A stretch of DNA of 64,000 nucleotides from Marinomonas flavescens (GTDB taxonomy: Bacteria; Pseudomonadota; Gammaproteobacteria; Pseudomonadales; Marinomonadaceae): assembly GCF_004352835.1 (NCBI RefSeq), contig NZ_SJSB01000006.1:62001-126000 (forward strand), given 5' to 3'. Both the position numbers and the translations under genes were made by a program. Below the pieces are notes generated by a model. It was not told the origin of the DNA, ran no database searches, and was given only the letters and a program-made list of their open reading frames with translations. Positions 9,061-18,267 of the stretch are shown here, piece by piece; position 1 is the stretch's first letter, and each line of letters starts with the position of its first letter.

Positions 9061-9555
9061 TTACATTGAGCCTATTTCAGACCATTCATCATCGGATAAA
9101 AGCCTATCAAGATCCACCAAAATAAGCAGAGTATCATTTTTGTGGCACACACCCTGTATAAATTTTGAAGACTCATCATTACCGACATTCGGCGTTGCTT
9201 CAATTTCAGATTGACGTAAATACACGACTTCAGAAACTGAATCTACCAAAATACCTATAACATGCCCTTCAACCTCGACAATCATAATACGAGTGGCATC
9301 ATTGATATCACCTGACGGTAAATCAAATCGCTGACAAGTATCAATAACGGTGACAACCATGCCACGAAGATGAATAATACCGAGCACAAAACTAGGGGCT
9401 CCTGGTACTGGGGCAATTTCGGTATAGCGCAATACTTCTTTTATCTGCATGACGTTTACGCCATAGGTCTCATTTTCTAGTCTAAATGTGACCCATTGAA
9501 GCATTGGATCTTCAGCTTGTTTAGACTCTTTTAACGCTCTACCTATTGTCGTCAC
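9061..9555 (-). CDS. cheW: Chemotaxis coupling protein CheW
   Basis: CheW links chemoreceptors to the kinase CheA. The 164-residue protein is one CheW beta-barrel domain: WVTFRLENETYGVNVMQIKEVLR, then PSFVLGIIHLRGMVVTVID and the late DSVSEVVYLRQSEIE segment. It follows parP, and precedes the DUF2802 gene, as in Vibrio and Pseudomonas polar che operons. Confidence 0.95.
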   Translation of the reverse strand: MTTIGRALKESKQAEDPMLQWVTFRLENETYGVNVMQIKEVLRYTEIAPVPGAPSFVLGIIHLRGMVVTVIDTCQRFDLPSGDINDATRIMIVEVEGHVIGILVDSVSEVVYLRQSEIEATPNVGNDESSKFIQGVCHKNDTLLILVDLDRLLSDDEWSEIGSM

Positions 9556-9596
9556 ATCAATTTCCTTAAAATAGTAAAATAATCAATATACGTCTA

Positions 9597-10481
9597 TCAA
9601 AGATGTTTCTTAAAACCATTATCAGGGTCATCTAACAATTCAATAAAACCTTGAACATCTAATATGGCACACATATGATCAATAACGGTTCCGGCCAACC
9701 ACGGCCTTTTACTTCTATCGCTTCGCCATTTTACTTGTGAAGGCTCTAAAGAGATAGCCTCGGCGACTTCCTCACATGCTAACGCCCAATCAGAACGATC
9801 TAGCTGAATAACAAATTTAAAATTTTCTTTAAGTTCACCTTTATAGTGATTAGGCATCACCCAACGAGCGGTATCAACACACCGCAAGTTAAATTCCCCT
9901 ACATTAGCAACGCCCATAAACCAGTCAGGTTGACCAAAAATAGAGGTTAATTTTTCCCCTCCACTTTGGAAAATACCGCCTAGTTCAATCAATGGCACAG
10001 CCATTTTTAATCCACCAACATAAAATAGTAGGCATTCAAATCTTCCACTAGCCCAGGGTAATGGTTCGGTTTTAGCGACCCATTTACGCACCTCTGGCTC
10101 TGGCTCTGGCTCATCAGCTTCTATTTCATACTCACTATCGGACAAGACCGCAGCGGGAACATCAGTAATGGCAGCCTCAAAATCGGCAAAGGATGTCTCA
10201 ATTGAGTGAAACGACTCACTTTCTGGTATGACTTCAGTGGTGAGTAATTGCTCCTCGCTTTCTAACTCGGAGCTTCGCGTTTCGATTCCTTTAGAATCTG
10301 AATCTGTTTTTATTTCTTGTATTCCTTGAGCCTGATCGCCCATTTCGGAATCTTCCACCTGACCATCTATTTGATCAGATGAATTAATGTCTGTCGCTTC
10401 TTGTAACAAATCATCAAGATAACGCTGTACCGCTAATTGCGGGCCAGTCATAGTACTGTCTTTCGTTTTTAAATCTTTCAT
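9597..10481 (-). CDS. parP: ParP, CheW-like chemotaxis array localisation protein
   Basis: 294 residues: a long, acidic, low-complexity N-terminal half (about 1-145) containing a PEPEPEPE run coded by a 6-bp repeat near 10094-10111, then a divergent CheW-like domain (about 150-290, FECLLFYVGGLKMAVPLIEL... CAILDVQGFIELL). In Vibrio, ParP binds ParC through its N-terminal part and CheA through the CheW-like AIF domain, holding chemotaxis arrays at the pole. Its place directly after a ParA-like gene and before cheW supports the name. Confidence 0.82.
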   Translation of the reverse strand: MKDLKTKDSTMTGPQLAVQRYLDDLLQEATDINSSDQIDGQVEDSEMGDQAQGIQEIKTDSDSKGIETRSSELESEEQLLTTEVIPESESFHSIETSFADFEAAITDVPAAVLSDSEYEIEADEPEPEPEVRKWVAKTEPLPWASGRFECLLFYVGGLKMAVPLIELGGIFQSGGEKLTSIFGQPDWFMGVANVGEFNLRCVDTARWVMPNHYKGELKENFKFVIQLDRSDWALACEEVAEAISLEPSQVKWRSDRSKRPWLAGTVIDHMCAILDVQGFIELLDDPDNGFKKHL

Positions 10482-10490
10482 AACTGTGAT

Positions 10491-11264
10491 CTAGTCCGCC
10501 GGATTTAATAAAGAACTAATTAGACTTTTATAAGCTTTAACCCCTCTAGCATTAGCATCTAATGCTGAAGGCGCAACACCAGCGGTACTCGCATCTCTCA
10601 GTTTTGTATCAATAGGAATAACAGAGTGCCATACTAATTCGTCGTATGTGTCTTTTATACTGCGTAAGCTTTTATTTGACGCCTGAGTTCTTCTATCAAA
10701 TAATGTTGGCACGATAATATAAGGAACTGGGCGTTTTCTTGCGCGATTTATCATGGTCAGCGTTCGCACCATACGCTCCAGACCTTTAATCGCTAAAAAC
10801 TCGGTTTGCACTGGAATAATTAACTTCTGACAAGCCGCTAATGCATTAATCATCAACACACCTAAAACAGGCGGACTATCAATCAAAACATAGTCGAAGT
10901 CTTCCCATAAAATCGCGAGTGATTTTGAAATAACCAATCCCATACCACCTTGTGCTTGGGCATGCCTTTCTAATGTTGCCAATGCGGTAGAAGCCGGCAA
11001 CAGGGAAAGGTTAGGATGACCCGTTTCTAAGACCAATTGAGCGGGGAGCGATTCGGGGATTTTCCCATTTACTTGGAATAAATCGTATGCGCTGTGTCCT
11101 ATTGTATCGGGGTCGAAGCGAAAATAACTTGTTAACGATCCGTGCGGATCCAAATCGATCATTAGCACTCTATTTCCGGCATCTGCCAATAAGCCAGCTA
11201 AGGTAACCACTGTGGTGGTTTTGCCCACTCCACCTTTTTGATTTGCCACTGCCCAAATGTGCAC
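10491..11264 (-). CDS. parC: ParC, ParA/MinD-like ATPase for polar chemotaxis arrays
   Basis: 257 residues starting MHIWAVANQKGGVGKTTTVV, with the deviant Walker A lysine signature KGGVGKTT (about 10-17) and the Walker A' region VLMIDLDPHGSL. It is a dimerising ParA-type ATPase. In Vibrio the equivalent gene directs chemotaxis clusters to the cell pole and is coupled to ParP, the next gene here (9 bp gap). It is not the flagellar-number regulator FlhG, which would lie beside flhF. Confidence 0.88.
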   Translation of the reverse strand: MHIWAVANQKGGVGKTTTVVTLAGLLADAGNRVLMIDLDPHGSLTSYFRFDPDTIGHSAYDLFQVNGKIPESLPAQLVLETGHPNLSLLPASTALATLERHAQAQGGMGLVISKSLAILWEDFDYVLIDSPPVLGVLMINALAACQKLIIPVQTEFLAIKGLERMVRTLTMINRARKRPVPYIIVPTLFDRRTQASNKSLRSIKDTYDELVWHSVIPIDTKLRDASTAGVAPSALDANARGVKAYKSLISSLLNPAD

Positions 11265-11333
11265 TCTGACTCCCTAGAGATCCTATACTGTTATTTTGCT
11301 TACTACTTTCTTGCAATCATATACAGTAACTAT

Positions 11334-12182
11334 CTATTTAAACAAGTAATCATAAAGATTGCCCGCTTGCGTTTTACTGATTCGTAGCACAACTCGCCGA
11401 TTCTGCTGCCTTGCCTCACTATTTGTATTGCGAACCTTAGGGTGCTCACTAGCAAAGCCAATAGGCGCAATTAGTTTCGGATTAACACCGCGATATACCA
11501 ACTCATCGACCACAGAGGATGCTCGTAAGCTTGATAAATGCCAATTGGATATCAGACGATTAGAGGTAACAGGAAGGTTATCAGTGTTGCCATCCACTAA
11601 AATGGGCGCTGGGTAGCTTTTCAAAATATTACTAATAACAATCAATAGAGCTACCGCTTCATTCGTAAGCTGATATTCTCCTGCGCCGAACAACAAAGCG
11701 GATTTCAACTCTAAATTAATCCAGTGTGGTGACTCTGATATAGAGATTTGCCCAGATTTTTGAAGAGATTTAAAATCGTTATTAATCGTATTATTCAATA
11801 GATCATAAATAGTCGGCTTAGGAGTGATTGTGGCAGAAACTGGATTCTGCAATTTCTCTTCCATATTAGGTGGATTTGCAGGAATAGCTTTTGCATTAAC
11901 CACGTCTTGATCTTTAGGATCACCGATAATAGGTTGGCCAATATTAATAGGCTTAACAGACTTTTGTACTGCTTCAAACACACCATTCAGGGTTTCTGTT
12001 AAGCGCCTATCATTGCCTTGTGTTTTGAGGGAGATGGAATAAAGGGCAACAAAAAAAGCGAACAATAACGTAATGAAATCAGCATAGGATAAGATCCAAC
12101 GATCCCTCCCTTGTGTCGCACTCGCAGGTTTGCTTTTACGCACTCGTCGGCGACGTGATGAATGAGGGACATCATCACTCAT
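11334..12182 (-). CDS. motD: Flagellar stator protein MotD (MotB family)
   Basis: 282 residues with a basic cytoplasmic head (RRRRVRKSK), one membrane helix carrying the ion-binding aspartate at about residue 35 (LSYADFITLLFAFF), a linker, and an OmpA-like peptidoglycan-binding domain (about 165-275, with DGNTDNLPV and NRRVVLRIS). It forms a stator with MotC, overlapped by 8 bp. By analogy with Pseudomonas, MotCD lies between cheB and the ParA-like gene. A second stator, PomAB, is encoded at 47883-49673. Confidence 0.9.
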   Translation of the reverse strand: MSDDVPHSSRRRRVRKSKPASATQGRDRWILSYADFITLLFAFFVALYSISLKTQGNDRRLTETLNGVFEAVQKSVKPINIGQPIIGDPKDQDVVNAKAIPANPPNMEEKLQNPVSATITPKPTIYDLLNNTINNDFKSLQKSGQISISESPHWINLELKSALLFGAGEYQLTNEAVALLIVISNILKSYPAPILVDGNTDNLPVTSNRLISNWHLSSLRASSVVDELVYRGVNPKLIAPIGFASEHPKVRNTNSEARQQNRRVVLRISKTQAGNLYDYLFK

Positions 12183-12912
12183 AACTATTCAACTCAACCT
12201 CTAATCTCTGAGGATGTTTTCCTGTTGCGATCCCATGAACTCCGTCAATAATAAGCTGATTATAAAGCAGCTCCTGATCAACATAAGAGGACAACTTTTT
12301 AACAATTGGAAACACGACTAAATTAGCAAACCCTTGCCCATACAGTGTAGAGACAAAAGCAACAGCGATACCATGCCCTAAAGCAGTAGGACTATCTAAG
12401 TTCGCCATGGCTTGGATAAGACCAAGCACCGAACCCATGATACCTAACGTTGGCGCATAGCTACCAATTGACTCTAAAAAGCTGACGCTCGCCATTCGCT
12501 TATCATGAATGCGATTCGCTTCATCATGCAAGCGGTCTGCAAGTAATTCAGGGTCAGTGCCATCAATCGCCATTTGCAAAGCACGCGCGGCAAATGGATT
12601 GGAAAAGGAAGAAATCTCAGACTCTAAAGAAAATAAAGAGGTACGTCGTGCCTTTTGAGCTAAATCGATTAAAAACGTTTTTGCATAAGAAAAATCATGA
12701 ATCGGTGGAAAAAGACTCCATTTAGCGAGGTAAAATGCTCTTAAGGCATCTTGAATACTGCTCTGCATTAAGGTCGCACCAATACTCCCAACAATGACAA
12801 TAATGGCAGAAGGTAAATTAAGAAGAAGTACGATCTCTCCTCCTCCTAGCCAATTTGCTAGAAATACAGAGCTAAAGGCAAGCAGCAATCCTGCTAGAGT
12901 CACAAAATCCAC
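12175..12912 (-). CDS. motC: Flagellar stator protein MotC (MotA family)
   Basis: 245 residues with four membrane spans, a cytoplasmic loop between spans 2 and 3, and the MotA-family segment IGSYAPTLGIMGSVLGLIQAM. It pairs with MotD to form an ion-driven stator unit. It shares its last bases with motD and one base with cheB. The MotC assignment (rather than PomA/MotA) comes from its position after cheB and from the clearly more PomA-like gene at 48918. Confidence 0.9.
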   Translation of the reverse strand: MDFVTLAGLLLAFSSVFLANWLGGGEIVLLLNLPSAIIVIVGSIGATLMQSSIQDALRAFYLAKWSLFPPIHDFSYAKTFLIDLAQKARRTSLFSLESEISSFSNPFAARALQMAIDGTDPELLADRLHDEANRIHDKRMASVSFLESIGSYAPTLGIMGSVLGLIQAMANLDSPTALGHGIAVAFVSTLYGQGFANLVVFPIVKKLSSYVDQELLYNQLIIDGVHGIATGKHPQRLEVELNSYE

Positions 12913-13976
12913 TAAGAGACCTCACGAGCTATACGTTCACCAATATGATTAAGGTCAATGATATCATCGGCTAAATTGGCTTTCTCTATCGCCATTGGCA
13001 TGCCATAGATAACACAAGACGCTTCACTTTGTATCCAAACCGTTGACCCAGTGTTTTTCAACATTCGAGCACCTTCTCGACCATCAACACCCATACCAGT
13101 CATCACAACTGAAAGCACTTTTCCAGGGTAGCACTTAGACGCAGAACCAAAAGTAACATCAACCGATGGCTTATAATTAAGCCGTTCATCACCTTCTAAA
13201 ATACGAACACACCCACCATTTCGAGGGTCCACCATCATTTGCTTTCCTCCTGGTGCTAGTAAAGCAACGCCAGGTACAAGATGATCGCCATCCTTTGCCT
13301 CTTTTACAGTTATTTGGCAAAGGTTATTAAGTCGCTCCGCAAAGGCGCCTGTAAACGCGGCTGGCATATGTTGAACAACAACCAAGGGTGCTGAAAAATC
13401 TTTTGGCAACTTACTAAGAACGACTTGAAGCGCCATTGGCCCTCCTGTTGAAGTTCCGATCGCGACCAAACTGACTCTTTTTCGCGAACGAGGGATAATA
13501 ACACCTCGCTCTGTCACGATTGGTTTTGGCGCTATTCTGGGCGCCAAAGGTTGAACAGGAGTTTTTACCCTACCTAATCGAGTTCGAGAAACAGCAAGAA
13601 CCCTTTCAACTAATGCATGTTTCACCACGGCTGAATCCCGAGAAATATCTTCGAAATTCTTTGGCATAAAATCAACCGCTCCCGCTTCTAATGCATCGAG
13701 TGTGATTTTGGCCCCTTCATGCGTTAGAGAAGAGAACATTAAAACGGGTGTAGGCTTCAATTTCATGATGCTGGATACAGCAGAAATACCATCTAAAACA
13801 GGCATTTCATAATCCATTGTCACTACATCAGGCGATAAAGACTGCACTTTATCAATCGCTTCTTGGCCGTTATTTGCTGTCCCTATGACTGTTAGCCTAG
13901 GATCAGCCTCGAAAATTTCAACGAGACGACGTCGAAAGAACCCTGAGTCGTCAACGACCAGAACCTTTACCGGCAT
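12912..13976 (-). CDS. cheB: Chemotaxis protein-glutamate methylesterase CheB
   Basis: Demethylates and deamidates chemoreceptors for adaptation. 354 residues: a receiver domain (about 1-125; phosphoacceptor D in VVTMDYEMPVLDG), a proline-rich linker, and a CheB catalytic domain (about 165-350) with the triad visible as S in IGTSTGGPMAL, H in VVQHMPAAFTG and D in MTGMGVDGREGA. No cheR is present nearby; it must be elsewhere. Confidence 0.96.
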   Translation of the reverse strand: MPVKVLVVDDSGFFRRRLVEIFEADPRLTVIGTANNGQEAIDKVQSLSPDVVTMDYEMPVLDGISAVSSIMKLKPTPVLMFSSLTHEGAKITLDALEAGAVDFMPKNFEDISRDSAVVKHALVERVLAVSRTRLGRVKTPVQPLAPRIAPKPIVTERGVIIPRSRKRVSLVAIGTSTGGPMALQVVLSKLPKDFSAPLVVVQHMPAAFTGAFAERLNNLCQITVKEAKDGDHLVPGVALLAPGGKQMMVDPRNGGCVRILEGDERLNYKPSVDVTFGSASKCYPGKVLSVVMTGMGVDGREGARMLKNTGSTVWIQSEASCVIYGMPMAIEKANLADDIIDLNHIGERIAREVS

Positions 13977-14005
13977 ATATAGCTACTCCTAAATGAAAAC
14001 ATCAT

Positions 14006-16183
14006 CTACCTTGATGCATAGCTTTTAAGCATGCTCGGTACATCTAGTATTAATGCAATACGGCCATCACCGGTAATTGTTGCACCTGCTATCCCCACCG
14101 TTCCTTGCAACATTTTGCCCAATGGCTTGATAACAACTTCTTCTTGACCAACTAATTGATCAACAATAAAGCCCACTTCATTAGTACCCACTTGGACCAC
14201 CACCACATGAGCTTCTTTTGGCGAAACCTCTGTCGTAGCGCCTTTTATTAACCAACTCTTCAGATGGAAGATTGGAAGCGTCTTGCCTCTCACAACCACT
14301 ACTTGCTGGCCATCTACAACATTTGTCTTCTGTAGGTCTAAGTGGAAAATTTCATTAACACTAACCAAAGGAAACGCAAACGCCTGATCGGATAACGTTA
14401 CCATCAGCGTTGGCATAATGGCTAAGGTAAGCGGCACTTTTATAATAAAGCGCGAACCATGCCCTAAGGCTGATTGAATTTTCAGAGTACCGTTTAGCTG
14501 AGAAATTTTCGTTTTAACAACGTCCATCCCTACGCCACGCCCCGACACATCAGTAATTTCAGTTTTAGTGGAAAAACCAGGAGCAAAGATTAGATTAAAT
14601 GCCTCTTCATCAGACAAACGCTCCGCAGCATCTGAATCCATAATGCCTTTTTCAACCGCTTTTCGACGAAGCACATCAGGATCCATACCCGCGCCATCAT
14701 CTTCGATGGACAACAGAATATGATCGCCCTCTTGCTCTGCTGAAAGAACAACATGTCCAATTCGTGGTTTGCCACTCGCCTCGCGTATATCAGGTGTTTC
14801 CACACCGTGATCTACTGAGTTTCTCACCAAGTGAACAAGCGGATCAGCAAGGGCTTCGACAAGGTTTTTATCTAAATCTGTGTCTTCCCCTCGAAGCTCT
14901 AGATTAACCTCTTTCTTCAAATTACGAGCAAGATCTCGCACTACACGAGGAAACTTACCAAATACTTTTTTGATAGGTTGCATCCGCGTTTTCATCACCG
15001 CGTTTTGCAAATCGCCAGTCACTACATCTAAGTTAGCGACAGCTTTGCCCATTGACTCATCTTCACTTTGAAGACCTAAGCGTACTAATCGGTTTCGAAC
15101 TAAAACGAGTTCGCCCACCATATTCATAATGTCATCAAGTCGTTTGGTATCAACTCGGACGGTTGCTTCTTGAGTAACGGGCGTATGTGTCGTTTTTTCT
15201 TTGACCACCTCTGGCGCTGGCTTTGGTGCCGATTTAGGAGCCGTCACCTTCTCTGCTTTCTTCTGAGGTGAATTCGCCTTAGTGTCAGCATCATCGGAGG
15301 TAACTTTAGGTGCTTGACCCTTACCATGTAAGCTATCGAGTAATGACTCAAATTCATCGTCGGTAATTAGCTCTGACTCTCCACCAATAGGCGGATTATT
15401 TTCAGTCTCTTCGGGCTCAGTACTACCTACTTGACTAGGCGCCTTTCCACCATGAAGTTCATCAAGTAATTTCTCAAATTCGTCATCCGTAATGTCATCA
15501 GAGTTGGGTAATATCGTCTGATCTTCCGAAGGGCTTTCAGAAGATACGCCAGGCGCACTTGAACCATGTAGCTGATCAAGTAGTGCATCAAATTCATCTT
15601 CTGTGATTTCATCAGAAGATGGTGTTTCTGACACAGGCGTACCATGCTCTAAAGAAGAGGTGTCATTACCTTCTAGTGCGTCAAGTAAGGACTCGAACTC
15701 ATCATCGGAAATATCATCAGGCGCTGCATTATCATTGGCTGCCACAGTGTCTTTTATTTCGTCGACCTGCACCGCTGATGTTTCGTTTGCGCTTGGTGGT
15801 ACCGCATAAGCACTTAATGCCTTAATCAAATCTGGGTCTGCACGCTCAGGCTCACCGCCAGCTCGAACAACATCAAACATTTCATTAACAGCGTCTAATG
15901 CTTGTAACACCACGTCCATTAAATCTGAGTCAATTTGACGCTGACCATTACGCAAGATATCAAAAACACTTTCAGCATAATGACAGCAATCAACTAACGG
16001 TGTGAGTTGAAGGAAACCTGCACCGCCTTTAACTGTATGAAATCCACGAAAAATTGCATTAAGCAATTGTTTATCATCTGGATTTTGCTCTAGATCCACT
16101 AATTGTTCGGAAAGCTGTTCAAGAATTTCTCCAGCTTCTACCAAAAAATCTTGCAGAATTTCCTCATCGACTTCGAAACTCAT
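14006..16183 (-). CDS. cheA: Chemotaxis histidine kinase CheA
   Basis: 725 residues. Hpt domain at about 1-110 with the phosphorylated histidine at about 49 (RGFHTVKGGAGFL); an acidic linker (about 150-330); dimerisation helices (about 345-415); HATPase domain with NSVDHGVETP, DDGAGMDPD and GRGVGMDVV; and a C-terminal CheW-like domain. The linker holds four copies of a DDEFxxLLDxLHG-type motif (coded within 15330-15722) that resemble the CheY-binding N-terminal peptide of FliM. It follows cheZ by 11 bp. Confidence 0.97.
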   Translation of the reverse strand: MSFEVDEEILQDFLVEAGEILEQLSEQLVDLEQNPDDKQLLNAIFRGFHTVKGGAGFLQLTPLVDCCHYAESVFDILRNGQRQIDSDLMDVVLQALDAVNEMFDVVRAGGEPERADPDLIKALSAYAVPPSANETSAVQVDEIKDTVAANDNAAPDDISDDEFESLLDALEGNDTSSLEHGTPVSETPSSDEITEDEFDALLDQLHGSSAPGVSSESPSEDQTILPNSDDITDDEFEKLLDELHGGKAPSQVGSTEPEETENNPPIGGESELITDDEFESLLDSLHGKGQAPKVTSDDADTKANSPQKKAEKVTAPKSAPKPAPEVVKEKTTHTPVTQEATVRVDTKRLDDIMNMVGELVLVRNRLVRLGLQSEDESMGKAVANLDVVTGDLQNAVMKTRMQPIKKVFGKFPRVVRDLARNLKKEVNLELRGEDTDLDKNLVEALADPLVHLVRNSVDHGVETPDIREASGKPRIGHVVLSAEQEGDHILLSIEDDGAGMDPDVLRRKAVEKGIMDSDAAERLSDEEAFNLIFAPGFSTKTEITDVSGRGVGMDVVKTKISQLNGTLKIQSALGHGSRFIIKVPLTLAIMPTLMVTLSDQAFAFPLVSVNEIFHLDLQKTNVVDGQQVVVVRGKTLPIFHLKSWLIKGATTEVSPKEAHVVVVQVGTNEVGFIVDQLVGQEEVVIKPLGKMLQGTVGIAGATITGDGRIALILDVPSMLKSYASR

Positions 16184-16194
16184 CCCCAGCTCCT

Positions 16195-16986
16195 TTAGAA
16201 ACCAAGACTTGATAGCAAGTCGTCTACTTCGTCTTGGCTATTTAGTACTTCAGGGTTATTTTGTTTATTAATAGCCGGTCCATGCCCACGAGTGTCATCG
16301 TGTTCAGGCACATTCTCTTCGTATTCAATTCCGGAGATACTATCAACGCGTCCCGCAACAGCAACAAGATGTACAAGGCGTTCTTCTACATCTCGAATTA
16401 GATCATTTACTCGAGCAATAACCTGACCGGTTAAGTCTTGGTAACCTTGCTCAAGAAGAATGGTGTTGAGGTTGGAATGCAAAGCTGTGGCACTGTTCTC
16501 GGTATACTGTAGAAAGGTATCAATACGCTTATATAACTCACGAAACTCCTGAGGAGTTAGATCTCTTTGGATTAAGCGATTCCAATCTTTTCGCAAGTCT
16601 TTTGCCTGGATTTTTAACTCATTGGCAACTGGCAGGCTATTGTCTACCATGTCCATGGTTTTGTTTGCAGCAGAATTCGTTAGTTCGATGACATAATTTA
16701 AACGATCAGAAGCGTCAGTGATTTTGGTTCCAGAATCACCCACGCTTCCCTCTACCGCTAAATCAACCGAATCAACTTGAAAGTCTCGAATGGCATCATG
16801 GAGGCTACGAGTTAATGTTCCTACCTCTTTATAAAAACTTTTATGTCGGGCGTCACTTAACTCCTGTATTACACTGATAGCACCGCTAAAATTACCTGCT
16901 TCAAGATAATTTAAAAGATCTACAGCGCCGTCTTTTACTAAGCTTTCAAAATCGCCTAGGCCGCCAGCCTCCAATTTCTTTGACAT
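16195..16986 (-). CDS. cheZ: CheY-phosphate phosphatase CheZ
   Basis: 263 residues, mostly long helices forming the CheZ four-helix bundle. The catalytic glutamine segment reads LEQGYQDLTGQVI, and the C-terminal CheY-binding peptide is SQDEVDDLLSSLGF. It removes phosphate from CheY-P, ending the tumble/reversal signal. It is directly after cheY (8 bp gap), the usual order. Confidence 0.95.
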   Translation of the reverse strand: MSKKLEAGGLGDFESLVKDGAVDLLNYLEAGNFSGAISVIQELSDARHKSFYKEVGTLTRSLHDAIRDFQVDSVDLAVEGSVGDSGTKITDASDRLNYVIELTNSAANKTMDMVDNSLPVANELKIQAKDLRKDWNRLIQRDLTPQEFRELYKRIDTFLQYTENSATALHSNLNTILLEQGYQDLTGQVIARVNDLIRDVEERLVHLVAVAGRVDSISGIEYEENVPEHDDTRGHGPAINKQNNPEVLNSQDEVDDLLSSLGF

Positions 16987-16995
16987 TTAAAGTCC

Positions 16996-17388
16996 TTATT
17001 TCGCTGCATCTATTCTTTCGAATATTTTCTCAATTTTTTCTTTGAGGGCTACGGCTGTAAAAGGTTTAACAACGTAACCATTTACACCAGCTTGTGCAGC
17101 CGCAATAATTTGATCTCGTTTTGCTTCTGCCGTCACCATAAGAACCGGAATAGTTTTTAACTTTTCATCCGCTCGTACTGCTCGAAGCAACTCAATTCCT
17201 GTCATTCCAGGCATATTCCAATCTGTCACCAGAAAGTCAATTGAACCTGCTTGAAGAATCGGTAACGCGGTTGTTCCATCGTCCGCTTCAACCGTATTCG
17301 TAAATCCCAAATCCCGTAATAGGTTTTTGATGATACGTCTCATTGTCGAGAAATCATCCACAATCAGGATTTTCATGTTTTTATCCAA
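16996..17388 (-). CDS. cheY: Chemotaxis response regulator CheY
   Basis: Single receiver domain: [20 protein letters not shown], phosphoacceptor aspartate in [11 protein letters not shown], switch T in LMVTAEA and K in YVVKPFTA. It binds FliM when phosphorylated. A GGAGG at 17394-17398 is 5 bp before a TTG (17386-17388), giving 130 residues. The ATG at 17374-17376, which matches the usual CheY N-terminus, lies too far from that site, so the start is uncertain by four codons; a GTG at 17400 is also in frame. Confidence 0.95.
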   Translation of the reverse strand: MDKNMKILIVDDFSTMRRIIKNLLRDLGFTNTVEADDGTTALPILQAGSIDFLVTDWNMPGMTGIELLRAVRADEKLKTIPVLMVTAEAKRDQIIAAAQAGVNGYVVKPFTAVALKEKIEKIFERIDAAK

Positions 17389-17431
17389 TGCATCCTCCAC
17401 AACCTAAAGGTAATATTTCACAGCTCATAAT

Positions 17432-18169
17432 TTAGTCCTGCCAGTCACTTAATCTAGCTCTTAACCGCATCGCAGCTTGGCTGTGTATTTGACTGACTCT
17501 TGATTCACTAACACCTAAAACAGCGCCAATTTCTTTTAAATTCAATTCATCGTTATAATAAAGAGACAATACTAATTTCTCTCTTTCCGGCAACAAATCA
17601 ATTTCTTGTGCTAACTGACCTTGAAAACCGCTTTCTTCAGTCATCGCGTATGGCGTACTCTCTATATTCGACGGCACGCTGTCCAATACACCATTATCAC
17701 TTTCAATTATTTCTTCATAGCTAAACAACTGCGTTGCCATTGAGGCATGTATCATTTCATGGTATTCGCCAATGCTAATATCCATGTGAGCCGCTATTTC
17801 CATATCGGTCACATCACGACCAGCTTTAGCTTCTAATTCTTGTATAGCAGAAGAAACAGCACGACCATTGCGCCTTACTGAACGAGGAGCCCAATCCGTT
17901 TTACGAATTTCATCCATAATTGAACCACGAATACGAATACCAGCGTAAGTCTCAAAGCTCGCTCCTTTCGTCGATTCAAATCGTTTATAGGCTTCTATAA
18001 GACCCATCATTCCCGCTTGCGTCAAATCGTTCACATCTACGCTATTGGGTAAACGCGCCAATAAGTGATAGGCAATCTTTTTCACCAAATAACCGTATTG
18101 TTCAACAATGGCGTCAACTGACAATGTCGCTTTTTTTGCGTATGTGTGATATCCGTTTTTGGTCTGCAT
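17432..18169 (-). CDS. fliA: RNA polymerase sigma factor for flagellar operons, FliA (sigma-28)
   Basis: Directs late flagellar and chemotaxis gene expression. About 245 residues with region 2 (YGYLVKKIAYHLLARLP, DLTQAGMMGLIEAYKRFE, ASFETYAGIRIRGSIMDEIR), region 3 (VRRNGRAVSSAIQELEAK) and region 4 with a helix-turn-helix (LNLKEIGAVLGVSESRVSQIHSQA). The ATG at 18167-18169 is chosen; an in-frame TTG at 18187 is directly abutted by AAAGG and less likely. A probable target promoter lies at 6865-6891. It follows flhF directly; flhG is absent between them. Confidence 0.95.
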   Translation of the reverse strand: MQTKNGYHTYAKKATLSVDAIVEQYGYLVKKIAYHLLARLPNSVDVNDLTQAGMMGLIEAYKRFESTKGASFETYAGIRIRGSIMDEIRKTDWAPRSVRRNGRAVSSAIQELEAKAGRDVTDMEIAAHMDISIGEYHEMIHASMATQLFSYEEIIESDNGVLDSVPSNIESTPYAMTEESGFQGQLAQEIDLLPEREKLVLSLYYNDELNLKEIGAVLGVSESRVSQIHSQAAMRLRARLSDWQD

Positions 18170-18267
18170 AAGTTGTAGCGTAAGCAACCTTTAACTATTT
18201 GAATCTAAACATATAAGAACTGTACTACATACTTCGCCTCAGCGCTTAATGTAATAACATCATTTTA

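Noticed and set aside
10491-11264. ParA-like gene considered as the missing flhG
   Set aside because: It lacks a FlhG-type N-terminus, is next to a ParP-type CheW-like gene, and matches ParC of polar chemotaxis arrays in position.
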